Positions 54,933-64,000 of a stretch of DNA of 64,000 nt are shown here, in pieces. The DNA is from Ophiura sarsii. Taxonomy: Eukaryota > Echinodermata > Ophiuroidea > Amphilepidida > Ophiuridae. A program made the position numbers and the translations under genes. The DNA is taken from positions 20,597,874 to 20,661,873 of the forward strand of contig CM069455.1 in assembly GCA_035610835.1 (NCBI GenBank). The letters are read 5' to 3'. Each line of letters opens with the position of its first letter. The first letter of the stretch is position 1. The notes beneath the pieces were generated by a model, which made no database searches, was not told the origin of the DNA, and was given only the letters and a program-made list of their open reading frames with translations.

Positions 54933-55095
54933 TTAGGGAGCAAATCAAAACTCGACCGCGCGACAACCGGCGGTTCCGCCCGGTTTGACCGCATATCATT
55001 GTTTAGAACAATAGAAACCGGCTGCAACCTCACGGAACTTCTGCACGGAACAACCGGTGGTTGCCGGGCGGTCGAGTTTTGATGTGCTCCCTTTA
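54933..55095. mobile_element. 163-bp foldback MITE, TIR GGGAGCAAATCAAAACTCGA
   Basis: GGGAGCAAATCAAAACTCGA and CAACCGGCGGTT at the left are mirrored by AACCGGTGGTTG and TCGAGTTTTGATGTGCTCCC at the right. Confidence 0.82.
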
Positions 55096-55196
55096 GAATG
55101 AGTAGGGTCTACGCAGTGGCGTGGCATGACCAGTATAGGCCTATAAACAGGGCGGGTGCAAGAAACACAATGATTGCCTGATTGGCTTTTAACCAA

Positions 55197-55316
55197 TTAT
55201 ACTTTAGACCAACTTCAAGCCAATTTTAGCTAGTTGTCGAGAAATAACCGACATAATTATACTTTAGACCAACTTCAAGCCAATTTTATCTAGTTGTTGT
55301 CGAGAAATAACCGACA
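55197..55316. repeat. Two-copy tandem repeat, ~60 bp
   Basis: TTATACTTTAGACCAACTTC, AAGCCAATTTTA and CGAGAAATAACCGACAT occur twice. Confidence 0.88.
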
Positions 55317-55329
55317 TGACTATAGTAAC

Positions 55330-58072
55330 TCAATACTGAAAATTTGCAATTCACACTTAAATTTGCCATGATTGACTCTAAGACTAATTTCTTAAATATC
55401 ATAAACTTAATTTATTAGGCACACTCGCGGTACTTATATGGCATATGATTCCCATTGCTAAATGAATCATAAGCAATTTGAATAAACTGTTGTATGAATA
55501 TCATTTTTTTTATTGGGACGGGGGCGGAAGCTGTTGGAATTTTACCGTCGAATCCGGATAAAAACACTGACGCGCACCCCTCTTGATTAGAAAAACGTAT
55601 GACCCCCTTATTTGTTGTCAATTAAAAACTGCGTGATCCCACTCATCAATTACTCCCGTCCCGACCCGGTGGAAATAATAAACGGTTCCTAATAATTTTA
55701 GTTTCGAATACGGGTATATTCTGTTCAAATATCACTATTAATTTAAGTTAGCTTTTTATTCATTCAGCAGGCGGCAAAAAAAACCATGTCTATGCAAAAA
55801 AGAAACCCTATTGTACGGTCGGTCGGGGGCTTTTTTCTTATTTTCCTTTGACATGTTTGAACTGGAAATGACCGTAAAATAAATAAAAATCTTAAAAACA
55901 ATGAAATCTGGCCATATCTATGGGAAATTTAATCTAATTTCTTTACGGTGAATGGTGTCAATAGATGTTTCACATTCATTTACGGTCTAGGCGGTGAGTT
56001 GTAGGCTATGGCGGCACCAGTATCATAACAGTCTATGGGGTGGGGTCGGAGTGGGGTTTGGTTGGGGCAAGTTTTGTTAGTCGCATGAAGAAAGAAGATG
56101 CGCTGGCCTGGAAGCGCGCACATTTTTTTCCACAGTCAAATTTTGACAAATTGCAGGGGCCAGTGCCTCTGGTAATTTTTGTAACCAAATATTTAAAAAG
56201 GAGAGAGAAAGGAGAAAATAGAGAAAGGAGAAAGAGAAAAAGGGGAATAAAAGGGAATGAAGAGAGTACAGATATTTACGCAAGTAAAGGGGTCTACCGT
56301 TCACATGTCACATGGTAATGTCGCAAAAAATAGCTACAAATTCAGCTAAAAATCATGTTTTAATAGTGGGCTAATTGAAAATAATTTCAATCAATGGCAA
56401 TGCCCCTTGCAACTCGCAACAAGATCACTTTCATTACATTTTGACAAACCCTCGTATGTTCTTGTTCAATCACCACTAGGTTCAAGCAGCACACGCTTAC
56501 TATTTTGAAACTGTCCAAAGCTTCATGACAATAAATCTTCAATTGAATTATAGTTATTTAATGTATCGATAAATGCATTCAATGAATAGAATTAGTTAAA
56601 GAATAAATAATCATAAATTCATAAATAATGAAAACAACCCATCGATTTATCTATCAAATATATTTGTAAATGTAATCAAAAACAATGAACAAGAAATATA
56701 ATAATCAATCAATGATTAAATTTGTTTTATTTTATTGAAATGCGATTGATAGATTACTTGAATAATGACTAACATTTATATATTTATTTTTGCTTTTAGT
56801 ATTAAATAATATTAATGAATGAACTGTTGGAATAAGTAATAGACAACATCAATAAGTTAATAATTAATTAACATTCTTATTAATAAGTTAATTAATTAAT
56901 TCGAGAATAAATTAATTAATTATAGATTGGTATAGTGATTCATCTAAATAATTAAGTTGATTTAATTGTATTTTCTATTCATTTACTTGATTTTCAAATA
57001 ATGTTAATAAATTAAGTGTTTTGCATAATTAATTAAGTTATTTATTTATATTTATATAAATTAATAGATAGATAAATACATTCATACAAATGATGGAATA
57101 TGTGTGCTATGTATAATATCGTGCTGTATTTTTATTACAATACATTTCCATTTATCCAAATTCAATGAAGTTCATTCAATGAAGGCTATTAATTGAAAAT
57201 AATTTAATAGGTATAGGTCAATATAAATGCGTAAGTGTTGTTTTGAGAGAAATTAGACAAATCAAAGCACGCGCGCTGATGTTGATGTGTGAATAATGGT
57301 ACGACCCTGCAGGGGGTGCTATTGTGAGTATATCAACATTTGCGCAAGTGCATTGATTTTCTATTTTTTCGAGAAACAAAACATACGCATGTATTGACCA
57401 GATTCATACACGACAATAATACAAATCAAAATTCACAATTTGAGCATAATATTGATCTCCCTTATAACGAATAAAAACATCATCAAACATGTTAACAAGT
57501 TTGCTACCACTACCCGCAGTAAAAATCGGCGAACCCGCTGTGCCTGAACAACAAATCAAAACAAAGCGCACGATGCGCGCATTGAAGAATATTGGACGCA
57601 TCCGGGTACTTTGGTTGAACCAAGGCATCAATATTCAATACACAGTTTATCGTACCGTTAAAAAGCCTGATAGAAATAATACTTAATAAAATATCTATAT
57701 AAAATTATGATTGTATGTAATCCAACGAATTGGATTGTAATTGTGTCTTATCATGCAAAATAATAAACATTTCTCTTCGGAATAAAGATAAATTGTCATT
57801 ACTTATTTTCAAGCATAAATAAATATCACAAACAACTATAGTCTGTGACCATGCATACTTGACCTGAGTCAATCTATGTTGGACTATATGCTAGTGTTCT
57901 TAGTACATGAATTCATTATACCTGATGAGTGCAGCCAATGCTGGCTGTATGAAACAGTGCTGTAGTATAATCATGGAATTGTAATCAAGTTGATTTTATA
58001 TAATACTATAAAAGTATATATATTACGTTATAAACTTTATAAAATAATTACAAATATCAAAAATATCAATAA
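55330..58072. other. Intergenic, very AT-rich, no gene recognised
   Basis: 56500-57200 is dominated by AATTAATT/AATAAAT words. The open frame at 57489-57686 lacks any recognisable motif or splice context. Confidence 0.35.
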
Positions 58073-58935
58073 GGGACCGTTCATTATTTATGGTGGAGGG
58101 GGGTAAATATAGGGGGGTCATGTAACTTTCATATGTTGAAATGGGGGGGGGGGGGGTTATGTAACTTTTTATTCTTTAACAGGGGGGGTTGTGTAACTTT
58201 ATTTAACTATAAAGATGGTGGTGATTGGGGTGATTTTAGAGGCTATTTTGGAGTGTAAATGCAATTTTTTTGTGCGCTTCGCGCACATTTTCTTATGACC
58301 TTTCAACTTCAAAACATGTAGGCTACTTATGATGAGACTACTTTCGTACAGCAATTTTTTGTGCACGCCCTGCTCGGACGATCTGTTGGAAAAACACCTA
58401 TATATATAATCATCAATGGTTGAAAACATTAGAGCCATGAGGTGTATAAAAACATGTTAATAGCCTAGGCCTATGTCCCAAAATCCAATTTGATTAAAAA
58501 CGGTAATTTCTTGCATGCTTTTCACCTCGTCTTACTCACAGTTCTGCACCAAAGCTCACAAGAATATTTCATACGTTTTTGTCTGGATGTTCTAACTTTT
58601 TTCGGCTTATAAAGACTCACAAAACACCAAAAATGTATAAATATATGACAAATGTTCCGCCTCGCCACGCTCGCTATGTAGTTAGTCATTAAATTATTGG
58701 CCGTTCAGAGGTCACAACCAACGAATCCATGGGCAAAAGAAAAATACATCCGCTAAGTAAGTGACAAGTTGATTTTGAAGGGGGGTTGTGTAAAAATCTA
58801 TTGGTTAGTAGGGGGGGGGGGGGGGGGGGGTAATGTAATTTTCAGTTTCAGCTGTAGGGGGGGGGTTAGGTAATTTTGACATACGAGTCTTGAATTTGTC
58901 CCACCCCCCCTCCACCATAAATAATGAACGGTCCA
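58073..58935. mobile_element. Inverted-repeat element, TIR GGGACCGTTCATTATTTATG
   Basis: GGGACCGTTCATTATTTATG then GTGGAGGGGGG at the left is mirrored by CCCCCCTCCACC then ATAAATAATGAACGGTCC at the right. Internal GGGGG...TTATGTAACTTT units recur at both ends. 863 bp, with poly-G runs and no ORF. Confidence 0.85.
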
Positions 58936-59930
58936 TAACGAATAGATACCATTTTTTGAGTAATTGTTAAGTAGTGTATATCTTGTAGCATCATTCTGAA
59001 TCCTAAATATAATCTATACTTTACTTCAGAATAGAACTTTAGAATTCAATCTAAGCCTACTACAACACCAACCATTTTATTATTGTCTCATTTTCTGAAC
59101 CTTTGCCCCTTACTTAATAATGTATAGTTATGTTGCGTCCGAGTGATTGTACCTGGTCACACGCATTTTTAAAAAAAAAATTAGATCACAGTATAAGCTA
59201 CCGAAAATAGTGTGGACACAAATATCTTGGTTAAAATATTTAAACAAATCATCATTGCCTGATTTTTTTTACTATGGTGAGGTCTCTGTTAAAATTCACA
59301 CTATATTAATTTGAACAAAACATGTAATAAATACCCCTATTTTAAACTGTAATAAGAGGTCTGCCGTTTCGAAATAGAATATATCAGGAAATCGTGTTTA
59401 TACCTACCTTTCAACTTCATGCCTTCACGCAAGTATGATTTCATGGATTATTGCCAAAATGCCCAATCATCAAAGTATACATGATCAAGTCCCATGTCCT
59501 TTGCAATCCTTAAATTCATTTTGATGTCCACATTTACAAAGCGAACCTTCAATTTCCATAGGAAGATTACGGATTTCCCGGTTTCCAAATTCTTCAAATT
59601 TAATTCAATAGCCTTTTTTTTATTCAATCGAAATATTTACACATTTGTAACCTAAAATGTTAATGTCAAAATTCTCCTCCGCCATTGATGAATCATCCAT
59701 GAAACAAATGAAAACGGTAGAATATGTACTTAAGTAACATTTTGACGAATTGAATTATGGGTGAGTACCTCATAATTATTTGTGTTCATTCCATGTTGTC
59801 AATCAACGCCCGTCCTCCATGGTTCTGGTAAGACCCTAACATAATAATGTTAAGAAACTGCAACAAACTGATCTCCCGAATATTGTTCACTCAATCAATA
59901 AACCGTCCGAATGACAACCACCAAATCCAA

Positions 59931-60013
59931 ACACCGCGAAACCCACAAACCGCGAAACCCACAAACCGCGAAACCCACAAACCGCGAAACCCACAAACCG
60001 CGAAACCCGAGAA
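59931..60013. repeat. 16-bp minisatellite
   Basis: CGCGAAACCCACAAAC is repeated four times plus a variant fifth unit. Confidence 0.92.
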
Positions 60014-60119
60014 CCGCTCTAGTTTACCATTGTTATTAATGACGTGTGTCTCGGATTCAAATAGACCAAATTGGTCAGTATTTAAACTGGAAATGTACTC
60101 AGGAAGTTAAACTCCGTTG

Positions 60120-60590
60120 GTTCCAATTTCGCCTTTTACACAGAATCCTTTGTATAAATACCCCTTTTAGTTAAAATTGGTATATCGGTCAATCCAAAAT
60201 GTACCTTTTGTAATGAAGTTGACCAAAACTGTGTTCATCTCTTTTGGGAATGTGAATTTACTATAAAGTACTGGAAAGACGTTCAAAACTGGATAGAAAT
60301 CTGGACACAAATATTCGGTTGAGAAAATAAATGATCCTGTTTGGAAATATAAACCAGTACAAAGATTATGTTTTTAACAATATCTTATTAATTCTGAAAT
60401 TCAATATTTACAAAAGCAGGATTAATAAAGAAAAACCTTGTTTTACCTATGGAAAGAGGTGATAAATGTGTACATGTATGTCAACAAAAAAACTATTTAT
60501 AATGCAGACCTGAAAAATAAAGCTTTCAATATCCGGTGGCATAAATGGACATCACTTTTTGAGAAATAAGATAATTAAATTGTCAAAGTT
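60120..60590 (+). pseudogene. Tx1/L1-clade LINE tail fragment
   Basis: One frame reads ISVNPKCTFCNEVDQNCVHL then FWECEFTIKYWKDVQNWIEI. This is the CX2C...HLFWEC zinc-knuckle-like motif with trailing FW..V..W that ends L1/Tx1 ORF2 proteins. A stop follows (TTCGGTTGA). A second-frame remnant reads AFNIRWHKWTSLFEK near 60520-60570. Both flanks are broken. Confidence 0.7.
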
Positions 60591-61015
60591 ATTGCATGTA
60601 TGCCTATGTTTAGAAGAAAGAGAAAAATACAGTCTCTGTATAAATTTACCTGTTTATATTCAAAATACGTTCAATCTTAATAACATTTGTTCATACATGA
60701 ATGTACCCTTAGTAAATATAATTTGTATCACCACATTTTGAATTATTTTATGATGTATGTGATCTTTTCAGCGAAAGAAATGATAATAAAAACTATAAAT
60801 GAGAAAAAAATGTTGTATTGACTGGAAACATGAACAAGCAAATCATGTTAAATAAATATTATTTGTCAAATTTAAAACAATACATTCGCTTTTCCATTCC
60901 TATGTGACAGCCACGATGACCAAAATGGTTAGTATACACAAATGGCAGTGAATACAATACATACATCGTGGTATTCTAAGCTTTAAACCACTCTAAAGCA
61001 AGTTCATGTCATATT

Positions 61016-61467
61016 GGGCTATTCCAGATAATAAGGACCCCCTATAGAGGACATCGAAATTCTAGACTTTTTTCCCACCAATTTGTCAATGGATATCCAT
61101 ACCATTTTGGCACATGTTCTTTGAATTCCAGATTTTTTTCACAATTAAGAACCCCCCCCACCCCCCCCCCCCCCCACCCCCCACCCACCCCCCCCCCCCC
61201 CCCCACCCCCCCCCCCCCCCCTATAGAGGACATCGAAATTCCATACTTTTTTGAAGTTTGATCTGGAATTCCATACTTTTTTTTTAAAATTTGATCTGGA
61301 ATTCCATACTTTTTTTGAAGTTTGATCTGGAATTCCATACTTTTTTGAAGTTTGATCTGGAATTCCATACACTTTTCATAGAGGGAGGCATGGAATTCCG
61401 GACTAAAAAATATTTAAAATATTTTGTCCTCTATAGGGGGGGGGTTCATTATTATCTGGAATAGCCC
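61016..61467. mobile_element. Foldback element, TIR GGGCTATTCCAGATAATAA
   Basis: GGGCTATTCCAGATAATAA and CCTATAGAGGACATCGAAAT at the left. The right end is inverted: GTCCTCTATAGGGGG and TTATTATCTGGAATAGCCC. The interior holds a C-rich tract (61150-61220) and five units of GATCTGGAATTCCATAC plus a T run (about 31 bp each, 61235-61375). Confidence 0.85.
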
Positions 61468-61541
61468 ATTTCACGGTAATTATCAAGAAAAGTCGCCCAT
61501 GCTGCAATAAAAGTATTCCTCACGTTTTCAAGTAGCGGCAC

Positions 61542-62403
61542 GTAGGGGAGAACGGGGTAAGTTGAGCCACTGGGTAAGTTGAGCCACCCCCTGTATTATG
61601 GAAACTATTGACATTCCTAATTTTACACTGCCCTCTATTGTTAGATGACATCACTCAAACCTCTCTAGTGACAACCTTGCATCGTGTACACACATGGTAA
61701 GAAAATTGAGCTAGAGAGTTGATTTTGGACACATCTGAGTACATTTTTGAAAAAATGGTTTATTTTGAAGAAAAAAATGGTTTACGTGGTTTCTTTGTTA
61801 GAAGTGCATAAATTGTATTGGTGCAACTTTGTGTGCTAAAAGGGTGACATGTGCACTTAAATTAAGTAACATGTTGAAAATGTCATTAAGCTTCTGTAGG
61901 GAAGAGGTGTTTTTTCATAAATTGACCGTCGCGGGGTAAGATGCGCCATTTTTCACGGGGTAAGTTGAGCATAGGAAATAGCCATGATAAAATAAAATTT
62001 GTCAAAATTTAGTACGAAAATTGTGGGGAAGTGTTTTAAAATTCCAGTTTGGATCAAAGTATTAACAATTATGAGTATAATTCACTTTTACCATGAATAA
62101 ACCAAAATCTCTGAAACTTATTTTCTGATTTCAAATGTCCCATTGATTATTGTGGTGGCTCAACTTACCCACACTGGTGGCTCAACTTACCCATAGTCCG
62201 GGGCAAGTTGAGCCACTTTGCCAATTTTTTTCAAGCATCTCCCATGAATAAACAATAGTAATTGGTTCAATTATTATGTTATACTAAGTAAGTCAACACT
62301 CTAAAGTTTTACTTGCAACACTAAGTTTGAAGGTCTGTCTTTTAATATCTGCACAATAGGGCAAAATGTGAAAAATGGCTCATCTTACCCCGTTCTACCC
62401 TAC
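61542..62403. mobile_element. Inverted-repeat element, TIR GTAGGGGAGAACGGGGTAAG
   Basis: The left end GTAGGGGAGAACGGGGTAAG plus TTGAGCCACTGGG is mirrored at the right (CTTACCCCGTTCTACCCTAC). Internal GGTAAGTTGAGCCAC copies occur in both orientations (61572-61590, 62155-62215). 862 bp, no ORF. Confidence 0.85.
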
Positions 62404-62670
62404 AGTAGCCTTGTCATCAAGGCCTTCTTATTTGTAAAACCATTTCTACGAAGCCTTATTGATATCATTTCGCCCTCGGATCAAAAGGTTTGATGGTCTA
62501 AGTAGGTCAGTTTAGGGGCCAAAAGTCTTATAATATGGAAGGTTCATTATACTGATCCAGTGTTACTCACGTGTATAGGCCTACGTTTCGGAAAAACAAC
62601 TGTATCCTTTGTCAACACTTGTGGTAGTGATGATCTTGACGACTCATGACGCTTTTTGCAGTCTTGGAGT

Positions 62671-62770
62671 NNNNNNNNNNNNNNNNNNNNNNNNNNNNNN
62701 NNNNNNNNNNNNNNNNNNNNNNNNNNNNNNNNNNNNNNNNNNNNNNNNNNNNNNNNNNNNNNNNNNNNNN
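62671..62770. other. Assembly gap (100 N)
   Basis: Exactly 100 N, a conventional placeholder; the true length is unknown. Confidence 0.99.
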
Positions 62771-62904
62771 AAAACCCATCCTAATTAAAACCTGAACACC
62801 ACTAAATCCCATTTGAAAACTGTGACAGTAGCCCAGTCTTCCCTCACAAGCCTGATTCCACCCTGGGCAACAGCGGTATACCAGGAGTGTGCATCAAAGC
62901 TACC

Positions 62905-63165
62905 ACGTGCGTTAGTTAATTGCTGCGCGTTAGAATAAAATTATGAAAAAATAAATAAATAAATTTCAACAACAACAAAAAATCCAAATTTTCACAGATT
63001 TTTCTCACATCATTCTTAATTTACAAAAGTTCACTTTTACAAGGATTTCAATATTTTATATTTATAAAAAATTTAAAAAAAAAAAAAAAAAATTGCATTC
63101 CGCATTAGGTTCTGAAAAACTGAAGAGCTTTGAGACAAAAGATTTTTTTAATATAGCCTAAGGGT
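62905..63165. repeat. Dispersed repeat, copy 2 (copy 1 at 34080-34310)
   Basis: GCGTTAGTTAATTG, TTCACTTTTACAAGGATTTC, GCATTAGGTTCTGAAAAACT and GATTTTTTTAATATAGCCTA parallel copy 1. Confidence 0.7.
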
Positions 63166-64000
63166 TCCATTTTATAAGCCCGTTTATCAGGGAAATTGAT
63201 AAATAAATTGAATTAAATTTGTGCTGTAGCTCTGATTATCGTTGTTTAGGTATAGACTTGCATCAAGTCTGTCAGACACAAACAACAACGGTATGTGAAT
63301 ATTAAACACACACCCTACATCACATAAGTTTTTATATGATAATTCTCAAATTGCACAATCTTTCAGGATTTCCCCAATAATTCTGTGTAAAACTGCAATT
63401 AAGTCTATACTAAGTAGACGAAAAACAGCGCTACAGCACCATCAAGATATGATCACGCAAAAGTTTGAGTTCTCGGATGAGCTCATTAAAATAGCCAAGA
63501 AAACAAGACCTGTTATTTAGGGACTTTCCAATCCCAAAATTAATACCATCCCTGGTTAAACTGTAACCAAGGTACATGTACCGTATTATCCCTATTAAGG
63601 GAAGTGTCAACCCTAATATTTTGATGATCAACTTTTGCTTCTAAGTTTGAGAATATTGAATAAAAGTACATAAAAGTATACATTTTTAGAAAGGAAATAT
63701 GATAAGGAATCCGATGGTGATATCAATGTGATACCAAATCAACTAAATTTTGAAAAATGAACAAAAAGAGATTTTTTTACCCCAAATTTTTCAGACAGCA
63801 TAACTAAAAAATAAAAAATGATAATTTGTTCTAATATACATTTTTGTAAACAAAACAATTTTGTCTAGGAGGCAATTTTTTCTTTTAACCAAAATAAGGC
63901 TTGGTTTTGGAAATATTGCTAAAAACATCGGAAAAGTGTAAAAGTCGCGTTTTTTTCCATACATTTCGCTAGAAATGGATGCATATCTCGAGTTTAAAAT
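63166..64000. other. Right end, no gene recognised
   Basis: AT-rich. The minus open frame at 63431-63631 shows no recognisable motif. Confidence 0.35.

Noticed and set aside
61042..61372. Minus-strand Gly-rich ORFs
   Set aside because: Come from the poly-C tract and 31-bp repeats of a foldback element.
62612..62812. Minus-strand ORF across the N run
   Set aside because: Spans an assembly gap, so it is meaningless.

Overview
The window is animal nuclear DNA: spliced genes with GT/AG introns, non-LTR retrotransposons, and a very dense set of short inverted-repeat DNA elements and minisatellites. The protein matches and repeat types fit a marine invertebrate, most likely a deuterostome (echinoderm or hemichordate grade). 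That placement is inference only. A 100-base run of N at 62671-62770 marks a scaffold gap.

Left half (1-30.9 kb): one large minus-strand gene, the TPR subunit of RNA polymerase III factor TFIIIC (GTF3C3 / TFIIIC102). Its start codon is at 30727, and 14 coding exons can be placed down to the left edge, where the gene runs out of the window. Exon phases agree at every junction except across 5.4-12.6 kb, where one exon (length 3n+1) is predicted but was not found. The introns hold an RTE-type LINE inside a TTAA-flanked inverted-repeat element (6605-9849), a 13-copy 70-bp minisatellite, many MITE-like elements, a 1.24-kb near-perfect palindrome (24664-25908) and a 5'-truncated CR1/L2/Jockey-like reverse transcriptase with an open frame (28752-30404). 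The 3' ends of at least four GTF3C3 exons have been tandemly copied into the downstream intron and have decayed there. One set of four copies keeps splice donors and a shared stop codon.

Middle (31-42.6 kb): repeats, then an uninterrupted 544-residue ORF with 18 C2H2 zinc fingers (36360-37994). Next comes an array of short units, each with the hairpin GCTATCT-ACTGA-AGATAGC. The array switches orientation several times and is split by two inverted-repeat elements.

Right (42.6-64 kb): no confident host gene. It is a mosaic of nested inverted-repeat elements (an AACGTT-rich element with 150-bp tandem units, a mariner-type MITE, a 3.2-kb element carrying a second element), poly-G/C-rich foldbacks, microsatellites, a Tx1/L1-type LINE tail, and decayed coding-like pieces.

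The two supported host genes are unrelated: one is a basal Pol III transcription factor, the other a presumed DNA-binding zinc-finger protein. No operon-like or cassette-like system was seen. The most unusual feature is the repeated duplication of exon ends within GTF3C3.
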